Assembly: GCF_000384075.1 (NCBI RefSeq)
Contig: NZ_KB913025.1
Coordinates: 2,239,251-2,303,250, forward strand
Reading direction: 5' to 3'
Length of the DNA stretch: 64,000 nt
Source: Methylovulum miyakonense HT12
GTDB lineage: Bacteria; Pseudomonadota; Gammaproteobacteria; Methylococcales; Methylomonadaceae
The stretch's first letter is position 1, and each line of letters starts with the position of its first letter. This document shows, piece after piece, positions 7,830-20,600 of the stretch. Made by a program: the position numbers and the translations under genes. The notes below the pieces were generated by a model. That model had not been told where the DNA came from. It searched no databases and saw only the letters and a list, made by a program, of their open reading frames with translations.

Positions 7830-9620
7830 ATGAAAAAAATATTATTAGGGGCGGCTGTTTCTGCTGCTTTATTCGGTGGTGTTGCCCAAGCAACCATCAC
7901 TTTCAATGCAAACAACATGCCTGATGCGGTCACTTTGAACGACACCACTATCGTTTACCTGTCAGGCTCATCCGCGTTGTCTGATTTGATCGAAAGGGGC
8001 TTGACTGTAGGTTCAAACGAAGGCGTTTGTAAAGCAGGCACTGTCCATAAATTTGTTGATTTGGGTACGGGTGGTAGCAACCAACAGGCTTATATTTGTG
8101 AATTGAATACTGCCGCTAATGGTAGCGCAACTCCTGATACCGCTATCCCTGCTGGCATCACCAAATCCAACTTGTTAGTTTACAAACGTAACGAAGGTGG
8201 TTCAGGCAAGGGTGTCGTTCCTGTCGTGAACCCTGCGCAAATTGCGTTTTTGAACGTCACCACTAACCCCACTGCATGTACCACTGCAACTTCAACAACA
8301 TTTGCCAGTATCAAGACATGCGATTACAACAGTTCAACTAACGCTACTTTTGCAACGCCTACTTTTGGCCTGTCAGATGTCAATCCACAAATCTTTTCTG
8401 TAGGCACTGAAAATGCCCCTGTTGGCACCACTCCTCCGTTGCCACCAAGCCCTACCTCTTCAACTTATCAAATTGTTCCTGGTCCGGGCGTAGCTTTTGG
8501 TGTCATTGTCAGCACCAAGTTGCGTAATGCCTTGCAGCAAGCGCAATTCCCTACCGCCAGCAACTGTAACCCAAGCAATGCCGGTTATACCGATGTTGCA
8601 GGAACAGGAGTGGATACTGCGGACTCAGTGAATTGTATGCCAAATTTAAGCTCCGACCAGATCGCTGATTTATTTGCTGCCTATCCGACCCCAGTTTCAC
8701 CATTGAAGGCGAATATCAGTGCGCCAGCTGCGGGTGCGGGCAAAATCCACCAATGGACACAGCTTAAAACAAGCGCCCTTACTAACCTATTTGATCAAAC
8801 TATTGCGAAAAACAAGCCAGCCAACGCTAAAGTGCATATCTGTAGCCGTACTGTCGGCTCAGGCACTAAAGCGCAATTTGGCGTTAAATTTTTGAACAAC
8901 GGCTGTTCATCAGGTTCTTCTAAAATGGTGCAAAATTTTGACCACTCTGCTTATGCCGAGCCTGGTCAAGCGAACTATAAAGCTTTCAACCCAATTAACA
9001 CAACGGTAGAATCGGCCTTAAGGCCTATTGTCCATGCCATGGCATCTGGCGGCGGGTTGGCTGAATGTATGGATGAGTTGGATTCTGGCGCCGCCAATAG
9101 CGCGGGTTCTTTCGCGCCTGCTTCGGCTTATGGTGCGCCAGGAGCCACTGCGGTGCGTTGGGCGATTGGTATCCAATCATTAGATAAAAACGCTGATTTG
9201 AGCAAGAATTACCGTTTTGTCAAGATTGACGGCGCCGCGCCAATCCTGAAAAATGTCGTTAACGGCAAGTATCCAGACTGGGTCGAGTCCACTTTCCAAT
9301 ATAATGTCAATACTTTGCCATCAGGCGCGTTGAAAAACCTGGTGTTGGAAATTGTTAGCTCATTTACAACGCCTTCGGTGATCAGCTTTGTCAACACCAA
9401 AACTGGAACCCATACCTTTGGTACTTCCGGTGTGATCGCTGTGCCTAACTCAACCCATCCAGCGCTCGTGAATGGCACGGTGGATCTTGCTAAACCGGTT
9501 AACCCATTAAGCCATGCGGTTTTCCCAGGTACTGATGCCCAGGCAACTAACAACTGCCGCAACCCATTGATCTATTCAAACAACCCTAATAACAACAATC
9601 AGGGTCTGCAATTGAATTAA
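7830..9620 (+). CDS. Secreted PstS/DING-like substrate-binding-fold protein
   Basis: This 596-residue exported protein has a classical signal peptide (MKKILLGAAVSAALFGGVAQA). The mature part begins with a strand-loop typical of phosphate-binding PstS/DING proteins (IVYLSGSSALSDLI) and later has GGSGKGVVPVVN and VCSRTVGSGTKAQFGV-like anion-loop patterns (HICSRTVGSGTKAQF). It is longer than usual PstS (about 340 residues), with inserts rich in Thr, Ser, Pro and Asn, and has several cysteines that could form disulphides. No PstCAB permease genes lie nearby. Its position between a T2SS cluster and a TPS locus makes it a candidate T2SS substrate, by analogy with the DING-related LapA next to the Hxc T2SS of Pseudomonas aeruginosa. 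Substrate and export route are inference. Confidence 0.75.
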   Translation: MKKILLGAAVSAALFGGVAQATITFNANNMPDAVTLNDTTIVYLSGSSALSDLIERGLTVGSNEGVCKAGTVHKFVDLGTGGSNQQAYICELNTAANGSATPDTAIPAGITKSNLLVYKRNEGGSGKGVVPVVNPAQIAFLNVTTNPTACTTATSTTFASIKTCDYNSSTNATFATPTFGLSDVNPQIFSVGTENAPVGTTPPLPPSPTSSTYQIVPGPGVAFGVIVSTKLRNALQQAQFPTASNCNPSNAGYTDVAGTGVDTADSVNCMPNLSSDQIADLFAAYPTPVSPLKANISAPAAGAGKIHQWTQLKTSALTNLFDQTIAKNKPANAKVHICSRTVGSGTKAQFGVKFLNNGCSSGSSKMVQNFDHSAYAEPGQANYKAFNPINTTVESALRPIVHAMASGGGLAECMDELDSGAANSAGSFAPASAYGAPGATAVRWAIGIQSLDKNADLSKNYRFVKIDGAAPILKNVVNGKYPDWVESTFQYNVNTLPSGALKNLVLEIVSSFTTPSVISFVNTKTGTHTFGTSGVIAVPNSTHPALVNGTVDLAKPVNPLSHAVFPGTDAQATNNCRNPLIYSNNPNNNNQGLQLN

Positions 9621-9629
9621 TTCCTTCGT

Positions 9630-9654
9630 CTTTAACGGTGCAATGCCGTTAAAG
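9630..9654 (+). other. Hairpin after PstS-like gene
   Basis: A perfect 9-bp stem (CTTTAACGG / CCGTTAAAG) encloses a 7-nt loop just after the stop codon at 9620. There is no U-run, so it may protect the mRNA 3' end upstream of the stronger terminator at 9688. Confidence 0.55.
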
Positions 9655-9687
9655 TATTGGACGAAAGCGAAGGATTGCTGAAAAACC

Positions 9688-9717
9688 AAAGCCAACCGTT
9701 TTAGAACGGTTGGCTTT
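9688..9717 (+). terminator. Rho-independent-type terminator after PstS-like gene
   Basis: A 13-bp perfect stem (AAAGCCAACCGTT / AACGGTTGGCTTT) around a TTAG tetraloop is followed by a short T-containing tract. It separates the PstS-like transcript from the TPS genes, which implies that tpsB has its own promoter in the 220 bp that follow. Confidence 0.75.
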
Positions 9718-9793
9718 GTGCATTTTAGAAGGCGGATGTTTTTAAACGGCTTAGGGAAGGCCATTAAACCGGACTGGTGCGCCCATCAAGGCG

Positions 9794-9845
9794 CTGTCAT
9801 CAAACATTAATATAAGCTTCATAAAATGGTTAGAAAGTCTGTCAT
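9794..9845 (+). promoter_or_regulatory. Candidate Pho-box half-sites upstream of tpsB
   Basis: Two exact copies of the PhoB half-site CTGTCAT lie at 9794-9800 and 9839-9845, about 100-150 bp before the TpsB start. Each is followed after 4 nt by only a partial match to the second half-site (CATTAAT and CATTCTA), so these are not full consensus boxes. They fit the idea that the TPS locus is phosphate-controlled, but this rests on short words. Confidence 0.35.
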
Positions 9846-9941
9846 TAACCATTCTATCTAGGTGTCCAGTTGATAAGTATGCTGCCGATTATCACAGTCG
9901 GCAAATTGTCACGCTGAACCCAATCAGATCACTAAATACAC

Positions 9942-11552
9942 ATGCCTTTATTCGATATTAAGCGGGGTCTACTGGTTAAGTCAGTAGTTTTCAGTATTCT
10001 TTTGGGAAGCTATCTGCCTGTTATTTCTGCCGCGGAGCAGGCAGAAAGCCAGGATCCACGTTTTGATTTATTTGAATTGCGTGTTAAGGGCAATACCCTG
10101 TTGGAACGTAAACAGCTGGAGCGTACTGTTTATCCTTTTCTAGGCCCCAAAAAAACCATAGAAACGGTTGAAAAAGCCCGGGGTGCGCTGGAAAAGCTTT
10201 ACCATGACCAAGGCTATCAAACAGTTGGTGTCGATATTCCTGAGCAAGATGTACAAAATGGCGTCGTTTACCTACAGGTTGTTGAAGGTAAGGTGTCACG
10301 CTTGCGGGTCAAGGATTCGCGGTATTTTTCTTTGGGCAGTATCAAGGCTGGCGTGCCTGAGCTCGCAGAAGGGCATGTGCCAAATATGCCGAAAATGCAG
10401 GAACAACTTGCTGCAATTGATAGCCAGAGCAATGACCGGAAAGTGACCCCCATCCTACGGCCAGGTGAGGCGCCAGGTACGGTAGACGTTGATTTAAAGG
10501 TGAAAGATGATTTGCCTTTGCATGGCAGTGTCGCGCTAAATGGCAGGAACACCTCTTCGACCAGTTTGTTACGTTTGGTATCAACCCTGCACTACGATAA
10601 CTTGTGGCAAAAGTTTCACAGTGCATCCTTTACCTATCAGGTTTCTCCGGAAGAAAGTGATGAGGTGGATGTCATCGTCGGGACGTATTCGTTACCTCTC
10701 TTTGATAATTCAGCGAAATTGGCCCTTTACGGGGTCAGCTCTTCTTCAAATGCCCAGATAGCTAGCGGCGGGGCCTTGTCAGTTATCGGTAACGGACAAA
10801 TTTTTGGGGCGAGGTTCATTAAGCCGTTGCCAACAATTAAAAATTATTCCCATTCAATCGTTGCCGGCATAGATTACAAGGATTTCAAAGAAGACTTGAA
10901 GCTGATCAGTTCAGACAGTATCAAAACCCCTATCAGCTATTTGCCCTTTACCTTGCAATATAACTCATCGGTAAGAGGTGAGAAATCGTTCACATCCATG
11001 AACGTAGGGGTCAATTTCTCAATGCGCGGTTTGGGCAATACGCAAGCTGAGTTTGAGGAAAAACGGCTGTTTGCCCAATCAAATTATGCGGTGCTGTTGG
11101 GCGGTGTAAATTTCACCCATGAATTGCCTTACGGCATGGAATTCTTTAGCCGTTTTTCCGGGCAGCTCGCCGATTCGCCGCTTATCAGTAATGAACAGTT
11201 TTCTTTAGGCGGTATGCAATCCATACGTGGCTATTTTGAGACCCAGGCTTTGACCGATGATGGCATCATAGGCTCGTTTGAATGGCGATCACCGCGCCTG
11301 GTGTCCACCAAGCTTGATTACATTAATAAGTTGCAAGCGTTGGTCTTTCTCGACGCAGGTAAGGGGTGGACACAACGCGCCTTACCAGGCAATGCGGCAA
11401 CTAATGAACTGGCGAGTGCCGGTGTAGGCACCCGTTTTCAGATGTGGAAATATTTTGTCGGTGCACTTGATATAGGCTTCCCATTAATTGATCTTAAGCC
11501 TGTGTACCAAGGCGACCCCAAAGTGCATTTTAATATTGCAACAGAATTTTAA
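9942..11552 (+). CDS. TpsB outer-membrane transporter (FhaC/ShlB/HecB family)
   Basis: This 536-residue Omp85-superfamily pore translocates the TpsA protein encoded next to it across the outer membrane. An N-terminal hydrophobic signal is followed by a POTRA_2/ShlB region (about residues 45-200) with FELRVKGNTLLERKQLERTVYPFLG and YHDQGYQTVGVDIPEQ patterns, then the 16-strand barrel. The hallmark motif of the L6 loop (GGMQSIRGYFE, equivalent to VRGY) is present near residue 425, and the protein ends with an aromatic residue (NIATEF) as barrel proteins do. The gene is 120 bp before tpsA, the standard TPS layout. The ATG at 9942 lacks a strong ribosome binding site. Confidence 0.93.
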   Translation: MPLFDIKRGLLVKSVVFSILLGSYLPVISAAEQAESQDPRFDLFELRVKGNTLLERKQLERTVYPFLGPKKTIETVEKARGALEKLYHDQGYQTVGVDIPEQDVQNGVVYLQVVEGKVSRLRVKDSRYFSLGSIKAGVPELAEGHVPNMPKMQEQLAAIDSQSNDRKVTPILRPGEAPGTVDVDLKVKDDLPLHGSVALNGRNTSSTSLLRLVSTLHYDNLWQKFHSASFTYQVSPEESDEVDVIVGTYSLPLFDNSAKLALYGVSSSSNAQIASGGALSVIGNGQIFGARFIKPLPTIKNYSHSIVAGIDYKDFKEDLKLISSDSIKTPISYLPFTLQYNSSVRGEKSFTSMNVGVNFSMRGLGNTQAEFEEKRLFAQSNYAVLLGGVNFTHELPYGMEFFSRFSGQLADSPLISNEQFSLGGMQSIRGYFETQALTDDGIIGSFEWRSPRLVSTKLDYINKLQALVFLDAGKGWTQRALPGNAATNELASAGVGTRFQMWKYFVGALDIGFPLIDLKPVYQGDPKVHFNIATEF

Positions 11553-11672
11553 GGGCCGGTGATCGTCGGGATACGTCGGCAAGTGTCCCAAATAATCACG
11601 ATCGGGTGCTTTGTATTGTTCGGGCAACCCTTGATAGATAGGCTCAATTTTTATGGCAAGTAGGCGTAAACC

Positions 11673-14600
11673 ATGGCTAAAAGACAAACTGTGACTCAAC
11701 AAACAACCATTGATATATTTAAATTAAGGCCCTTGCCAGCGTGTATCCGGATGGCTGTCGCTAGTGGCGTGTTAATGGGGTCGGTGTCACCAGTCCAGGC
11801 TGAATTGCCCATACCCTCTTCCACTCAAGCATGGGCGTCATTAGGTGTCGCTACGCATCAAATTATAGATAACGGCAGTACGTTGCACATTGACCAGCAA
11901 TCTCAAAACGCTATTCTGAATTGGGACAAATTTAATGTCGGCGCTAACAATAAGGTTGAATTTAATCAACCCAATAGCAGTGCAGTCGCATTGAACAGGA
12001 TACTTAGGGACGCTAATCCTAGCCAGATCCTTGGCCAAGTCACGGCCAACGGGCAAATATATCTCTATAACCCGAATGGTTTTGTGTTTGGTAAGGATTC
12101 GACGGTGAATGTCAACACCTTGGTTGCGTCGTCGTTAAACATTTCAGATGAAACTATAACCAATGGTTTGACCAAACAAAGCGGCTTAGGCATAGACAAG
12201 GCCGCATTGGGGGATGCCGCCACCAAAGCCAATTCAAAAATACGCATAGAGCAGGGTGCGAAAATACAGGCCAATGGTGACGCCAATAATGACGGTTTGG
12301 TCATCATAGCGGCTCCTGATGTGGAAAATAAAGGCACTATCACCACTAATGAATTTGGCCAGGTTATCCTTGTCGCTAGCCAAGATAAAGTGTATTTGCA
12401 ACCTACTGATCAAAAGAGTCCATTTTCTGGTTTATTGGTGGAGGTTGATACGGGGGGCAAAGTGTCGAACCTTGGGGATATTTTAGTCCGTCAAGGCAAT
12501 ATTACGCTGGAAGGTTTTGCCGTGAACCAGGGCGGGCGACTGACGGCGACTACATCGGTCAATGTCAATGGTTCAATCCGGCTGTTAGCTCAAGAACAGC
12601 ATGTCAACGATGGCGGTAGACTTTATGCGACCAAAACCGTCCGGAATACTGAAGCGGCTGACAAACTGGGGACCCAATCTAAAATCACCTTCGATTCCGG
12701 CAGTTTGACCCAAATCATTGCTGATAACCAAACGGCCGATACGGCGATAGACACTAAAGTCCAGGCGCAATCTTATATGGATATGATTGCCGACCAGATA
12801 CATATCAAAAGTAACGCGGCTATTGTCGCACCCTACGGCAATATCAACGCGATTGCGACCGATGACCTAAGCATCATTGACCGCCAAAGTAACGCGGTGG
12901 TCTTGCCGACCACATCCAACGCGTCAAAAAATGCCGGCCGTATTTTGGTTGATAAAGGCGCCACGATTGATGTGTCCGGCACCCAACACGTACAGGTGGC
13001 GATGGAGCGCAACGTAGGCAAGGTGTCGGTACAAACATTCGATTTACGGGATTCGCCATTACAAAAAGATGGGGTTTTAAAAGGGCAAACCATCTTTGTA
13101 GATACGCGGCAGAGCACGCCCATTGTCGATATTAGCGGGGCAAAAAACAGTGTCGAGCGTACGGTAGAGGAGCGTCTGGCGAAAGGTGGCCAAATCAATT
13201 TGACGTCAAACGGGGATGTGATTGTAAATAGTGGCGCCGTTGTCAATATATCCGGCGGATCAATTGACTTTAAAGACGGCTATATCAACACCACCAAATT
13301 ATTGACTGATTATGGCAAGATAGTTGATATCAGCGACGCGGATCCGAATGAGCATTATGTGTCGATTTTCGGTGTCATTAAGCAGGAGCATAAAAAATGG
13401 GGCGTAACCGAGGTATGGGACAACTCGTCCTTATTTGGGCAAGGCAGGTTTGAGAAAGGCTATAGCGAAGGCCAAAGTGCGGGGTCGATTAATATTCAAG
13501 CGCCATTGCTATCATGGAATGCAACTTTGATTGCAGGGTCTACTGCAGGTATTTCCCAGCGGGAATTAGCGGATATGCCGTTTGGTGGTTCATTTATCCT
13601 TAATGAAACAGATGGTAAAGACGGTAGGGCTTATGTATCAACGCAGAACGTAATATTTCAGGCGGAAAACAATACGGTTGCACTAGGTGCTGACGATAAA
13701 TTCCCTGCCCAGGCAAATGGTAAAGCCCCCGCTTCACTAGTCTTGTCCAATGCGTTACTGAACAATTCCGGTATCCAAAAGGTTGTCATCAATACGGCTG
13801 GCAGCGTCAAAATTGCTAAAAATGCCGCCATAGACAATTTAGGGGCCAATATCTCCCTGAATGCCGGTAATATTGATGTGGCCGGTAGCATTTACGCTGC
13901 GGGCGGCACGATTAATTTGACGACTAATGGGTTTGGGGTTGACACTAAAGAACTGGGTAAGCTTACTCTGGGTGAATCCGCGAAGTTGGATGTGTCAGGC
14001 AGGTGGATAAATGACTTGCAATTAGGTTTTTCGGCGGTGCCTGTTGAGCCCTTGGCGATAAATGGAGGTACTGTCAATTTGACGGCCATTGGTGACCTGG
14101 ATATGAAGTCAGGTTCCTTGATTAAGGCTGATGGCGGGGCGCATTTATCGGTCAATAATAATTTGACGGAAGGTAAGGGCGGTAATGTCAATTTGGCGGC
14201 GGTTGGCTTTGATTTCCCAAGTTCTTTGCATCTTAATGGCAAGTTGTCGGCATGGGGGTTGTCCGAGGGTGGTAGCTTGAGTTTGACTAGCGCCAAAATC
14301 ACTGTGGGCTCGGCTGTCAGCATTCCCGATGCCAATGGTATTTCCCCTTTGGCCTTAAATGTCAGCAATGGCAGCTTTTCTAAGTTAGCCCATTCAGGGT
14401 TCAACAAAATTAGCCTGAACAGCCATGATGACAGTTTGACCGTCACGGGTAAAACCCACTTAAGGCTGCTGGCGCAAAATCGGGTGTTAGAGAGTAATTT
14501 TAGCCAACAAGCGAGTGCCAGGTCTTTAACGGCCTTAACTCATGTGGAGACTTTACCCGAACATTTACGCAACCCTGTGGATTTGACGCTGACAGGGTTG

Positions 14601-17600
14601 CTGGGCGTGACACTGAAACAAGGCAGCCAAATCATTGCGGATACCGGTGCGTCCATTAGCCTGGCTACCAGTAAGGGAGGGATTTTTGTCGATGGCACAA
14701 TTGCAGCGCCTGCCGGGTCAATAGACTTGACCATTAAGACATCCGGATTGCCCAACTATGACCCGACCCAAGCCATCTGGTTGGGTAGCCATGCAAGCTT
14801 ATTGGCAAACGGCACCACTAAAATGCAACCGCTGGACGCAATTAACAGGCGTTCAGGTGAGGTTCTGGATGGCGGTAAGGTTTCTTTGGTGGCGGAGCGT
14901 GGCTATGTTATCCAGGAAAAAGGTTCTTTGATTGATGTGTCGGGCACACATGCCATTTTGGATCTGCCTGTTGCCAACGCCAAATCCTCGGACATTCATT
15001 TCCAGCCTAAGGACGTAGGTTCCAATGCGGGGTCGATCATTGTCAAGGCTGGCGAAGGGATAGTCTTGGAAGGTGAGGCAAACGGCCATGCGGGTTCTAA
15101 AACAACCCAAAACGGGCGTTTCGATTTGACGTTAAATCCGGGGTTACGGGGAATCCCCTCGGATTTGGAGCCCGTGTTCCCAGGAATAGAAAAAGTCATT
15201 AAGCTCACCCAACATACCGGTTCAGTCCTTGCGGATAAATTCCATTATGGTGACCGGCTTGATAAGTTTAGCCCCGGAATTCCGTTAGGTAAAAATAGCT
15301 TAAACGGCACGGCGAGGGTCAGTAGCGACTATATAGAAAAAGGTGATTTTGGCGATGTCCGCTTAAGCAGCCCTTTTGAGATACGTTTTGTCGGCCATGT
15401 CGAACTGAACGCAAAATCGCGTATTGAGCTGAACACACAAAAAATTGGTTGGGAAGCAGAAAAAGGGGTCGAAGGGGATATTGTCAAATTAAATACCGCT
15501 TATTTAAAAGCGGGCACTGATGAGATTTTAAACAATACGAAGTTCAATGATAAGCTTGGAACCGGAGCCGGTAAATTTACCGGGAATGCACGCTGGACGG
15601 AACTGGTCGGGCCAACCCGATGGGATGGTTTTAAACAAATCAATCTCAAAAGTGAGCATGACTTGCGCGTTAGGGGGGTATGGAATTTAGATCAAAAAAA
15701 ATATCTGGGTGGCCTAAAAACCGCCGCCAACTTGAATTTGGCCGCCAGCCAAATTTATCCCAGCACATTGACCGAGTTTACTTTTAGTGTTGATAAAACC
15801 CTTAACCCTAAAGGCAAAATCAATATTAGCGGTAAAAATAATGACGAAACCCCCTTATCAGCCAATGGCGTATTAAGTTTTGACGCCCCAACTATTAACC
15901 AAAATGGTGTTTTAAAGGCACCCTTCGGCACGATTAATCTGAACGCCAGTTCTAAGTTGACATTAGGCGGCAAGAGCCTGACGTCAGTTTCGGCAGACGG
16001 CAAAACGATTCCGTTTGGGATTACAGAAGGTGGCCTTTTCTGGCTTTATCCCCTGTTTGACGGAACCAATCTGGTTTTCAACACCACCTCACAGAATTTC
16101 CGGCCAATCCAATCCAAACAGGTAAATTTGACCGCACCTGAGGTGACGCTTGCACAAGGCAGTAAAATAGATATTTCTGGTGGTGGGGATTTAAAAGCTT
16201 ATGAGTTTATTTCAGGAGCAGGCGGTACTTACGATTATTTAAGTCCAAGTAGCCCGTCTTATCAAGGCGGTTTTGCCATAGTGCCTTCGCTTGGATCGGC
16301 CTTGGCGCCTTTTGACCCTATGCAGCAATTGGAACTGGCAAAATTATCCGCAGATCAATTGGCCAGTTATGGCGTCGGCAGCCAAATCCATTTAAGCGGG
16401 GCGGGCGAATTACCGGCAGGGACTTACACCATATTGCCAGCACGATACGCATTGTTGCCAGGGGCGTTTTTAGTTACCCCACAAGCCAATACCCAAGACC
16501 AAACTGTCACTACCTTTAATGCGGCGGGTTTGCCAATTGTATCCGGTTACCAAACCCTTGCCGGGACAGGTACACGCAGTGCCCGCACCAGCGGCTTTTT
16601 AGTTGAGTCAGGTAAGGATATCCGTAAACATTCGGAATATGACGAACAAACCGCCAATTCGTTTTTTGTTGCCAAAGCCACTGCCAATGATGCCAGCATA
16701 CCGTTAATACCCAAAGACAGCGGCCAGATTGCTATTGATGTGGCCAATAAGCTGCTGATTGAAGGCACTATCAATTCCACTCCCGCAACCGATGCAAATG
16801 GCCCTGGACGTGGTGGCAAGCTGGATATTGCCAGTATCAACGGGATAAAAATTGTTAACGGTTTAAGCGTTTCGCAAACGCCGGGCACCCTGGAAATCCA
16901 AGCCGATAATTTAAATAACTTAAACCTGGACAGCCTGTTTTTAGGCGGGATTCGCCGTAGGGATAATGCGACTGGTGAAACGGATATAACCGTCAATGCC
17001 GCCAATGTTGAGGTGGCTGAAGGTGTTGGCTTAAAAGTTAAGGATTTGGTTATTGCCGCCAAAGATAACATTTCCATAAAAAGGGGTGCTGTTTTGACGG
17101 CTAGCGGTGCTGTCAACACGGGCGACACTTCTTTTAAGGTCGCAGGGTATGGTGCGTTGTTGCGGGTATCGAGTGATAAACAAGTTAGTTTAAGCAAGGA
17201 TTCAACCCGTCAAGACCAAGGTGAATTATTTTTTGAAGAAGGCGCGGTTATAAATGGCCTAAGCACTGGCACGTCCACATCAACTTTGGCATCCGTATTG
17301 GTGGATTCCAGCCAGACCACCCGAATAGACGGGGATATCCGGATGACCGGAGGCTCTTTGAGCCTGAACGCCAATGCCATCAATATTGGTGAAGTGGATA
17401 ATGTCAATACCAACGCGCTGAATTTGACGAACCGGCAATTAAGCAATCTATTGGTCGATGAATTGCTGCTCAATAGCCGTCAAATGATCAATTTTTATGG
17501 CAACGTTGGTAAAGTCGGCGCTGGAGGCGGCTTCTTGACCCAGGACGGTTCGATAGCGCCTTTGCAATTTGGGCGTTTAGTGGTCAATTCGGCGGGATTT

Positions 17601-20600
17601 TCGGGGTTTGCCAATCAGGGTAAAGCGGTAAGGCTGCAAGCCAACGCCCTAGTTGTCGGCAATTCAACAGGGGCGGCCGCCAGTGCCGGGACGGGTGACG
17701 GCCAGCTTGACATTTTGACGAATGACTATGTGCAAGGTGCCGGTAATTTCAATTTTAATGGTTTCAAAACAGTTAACATCAACCCCATTGACGACAAAAC
17801 TAGCCAATTCCATATTGACGGAAAAAGCCTGTTGACAGTGGCTAGCGATTTGAACCTAAAAACCGATTATTTGACCGCCTCAGGTGGTGCCGATATGACC
17901 ATCAATGCCCTAGGCCATAAGGTGGTGGTTGATAATGCTGGCCATGTTGACAATACCATGGCCAGCGGCTTCGGTGCTTCGGTCAATATCTCCGCTGACG
18001 CGGTTGGGTTTAATACCAACGCCTTACTCTATTCCGGTAAACTGGCATTACATGGGGCAACGGGTGATGTAGTTGTTGGTGATCAGGCCGCCATTAATTT
18101 GGAAGGTAAAGCAGTCAAATTTGCGGACGTTTTTGACTATACGCCAGGTGGTGTATTCAGCGCCATTGCCGATCAAGGGAAGATAATGTTGGCGGCGCAT
18201 TCGAAAATAAATTTAAGTACTGGCGGCGGGCTTGCTGAGGGTGGAAAGCTGATTTTGAAAGCGCCTAAGCAAACGGTTGATTGGTCAGGGGCGATAACGG
18301 CTGTGTCCGGTAGCGCAGTGGTTGATATGGCAAGATTTAACCCATCATCCAGCTTTGATGCCTGGATCGGTTTGCTGTCGCAAGCGGGCGTTTCGCAATC
18401 TGTTTACTTCCGTTCCCGTGAAGCCGACCTTGTCCAAGGAAGCGGTAAGGAAATTAAAGCCGATTCCATCACCTTGGTCGCTGACCATGGGGCAATCGGT
18501 TTGTCAGGCAAGCTCAACGCCGATGGGGCGGCTGAAGGCGGAAAGATTGAATTATATGCGGGCGATAAAATTACCTTGCAAAACACTGGCGTTTTGTCAG
18601 CGAAAGGGATTAAGGGCGGCAATGTCTTGATGTCATCTGTGGACGCTGATGAAGATGGCGCAAGTGGGATTTCCATCCAATCCGGTGCGTCAATAGATGT
18701 CACTGGCAGTACAGTGGCCCAAGGCGGGGATGTGACGCTACGTGCCCTGCAGGACACCAAGACGGTCATCAAAATTGACCCGGTTGCCGCTAATACAGTC
18801 AAAGGCGCGCAAAATTATTATGCCGAAGCCGTTAAAAAATACCGTAATGCGGATATAGCAAACGGTGTGGTCGACAATACGGTGATAGCCCAAATTCAGG
18901 CGGACACCTTCAATTATATGAGCGACGGCCATATTAAGGCGGTCAAGGATGCCATTGATAGCCATATCCTGCTACGCCCAGGGATAGAAATAGATTATCA
19001 AGGTGATTTAAAGGTCAAGGATACTTGGGATTTTGCACAAAATGACTTTTTAGGTTTGCCGCAATGGCGGTACGGCGGTAAAAATGACATCACAGGTAAT
19101 TTGGTCATTAGTGCGACAGGTAGTTTAGCCATTGCCGCTTCAATTTCAGATGCTTATGTGGAAGGTGTTTTTGGGCCGGCTTTGCAGGGCGGTAATTCCT
19201 GGTCGTATCAATTGGCCGCAGGGGCGGATCTAGGTAGCGCAGATAATTTTGCGACGATCAACTCCGTTGGGCACAACCTGGAAATTCAAGGTTCTGCAAA
19301 TAACCCCGTGTCTGTGCGGACAGGTATTGGCGATATTAAGCTTGCTGCCGGTGGCGACGTTATCTTTAAGAACCAGTATTCTACGGTTTATAACTCAGGT
19401 AGGCCTTCAGAAACTAATCCTTATGGTTCGCTAGAAAATTATTTGTCATCCAATGACTATATAGTCCTGTCCAATGCGCAATATGCCGTTGATGGGGGTG
19501 ATTTGGTCATCAAAGCCGATAACAACGTGCAGGGTGCTGTCAGCAATCAATTTATAACTGAATGGTTGGTGAGGGTTGGTGACTGGGGTAGCAACATCCC
19601 ATTAAATGACCCGGCTGATAGCCGGACGGCAACGGCATGGGGCGTCGATGTTGGTGGCTTCCGTCAAAATGTCGGTTCTTTTGGTGGCGGTACTGTCAAT
19701 GTGAGTGCGGGTGGGAATATCAATAACCTTTCTGTGATGATGCCTTCTACGGGCAAACAAATAGGTAAAGTAGATCACCGTATTGATCCGAATACAGGTT
19801 TGGAGGTCACTAACAGCAACGGTTCGCCCAAGTTTTTAACTAATGACGTGTTGGTTGCGGGCGGTGGGCAAATGTCCGTCCAAGCTGGCGGCAATATTTC
19901 AGGTGGTGCTTATTTGCTTGGCAAAGGTGATGGAAGCTTGTCGGCAGACGGACAAATCACGGGTGGTAAAGAATTTACCAACGGGCCGCAATTGGTGATG
20001 GGCGATAGCACACTGGCGTTGAATGCAAAACAGGATATCAGCATTTCGGCGGTGTCCGATGCGATGGTCTTATCCGGTGAAAGGCAGTTTTATACCTATA
20101 CCCCTACCAGTGGCATAACAGTCAGGTCGTTGTCGGGCGATGTGAATCTGGGTGCGGATACTTCGGTTGTCAGGGGGAAACTGGCTTTAGAATCTAGCGA
20201 TTATATCCGTGAAACTAGCATTTATCCGGCCTCGTTAAGGGCCACCGCATTTGGCGGGAGTGTTGTCGTTGATGAAATTAACCTATTCCCTTCGGTATCC
20301 GGCAAATTGAGTATCCTTGCTAAAGACGGGATAAAAGCCAATGCCAACAGTATTAATCCAAGCGGGTTTTTTATGCGTGATGTCGATTTGCGCTTAATAC
20401 CTGACGCATTTTCACCCAAATTAGCGGATTTTTCAGAGGACGGCTTTATTACCGCGCTGACTTCGCGATCAACAACCCCCGTCGATTTGCTCCATAAAAA
20501 TGACAAAGATCCGGTGAGATTGATTACTCAGGAAGGCGACATCCAGGATATTCAGGTGCTGGTGTCGAAAAAAGCCATTGTTCAGGCTGGCCGCGACTTG

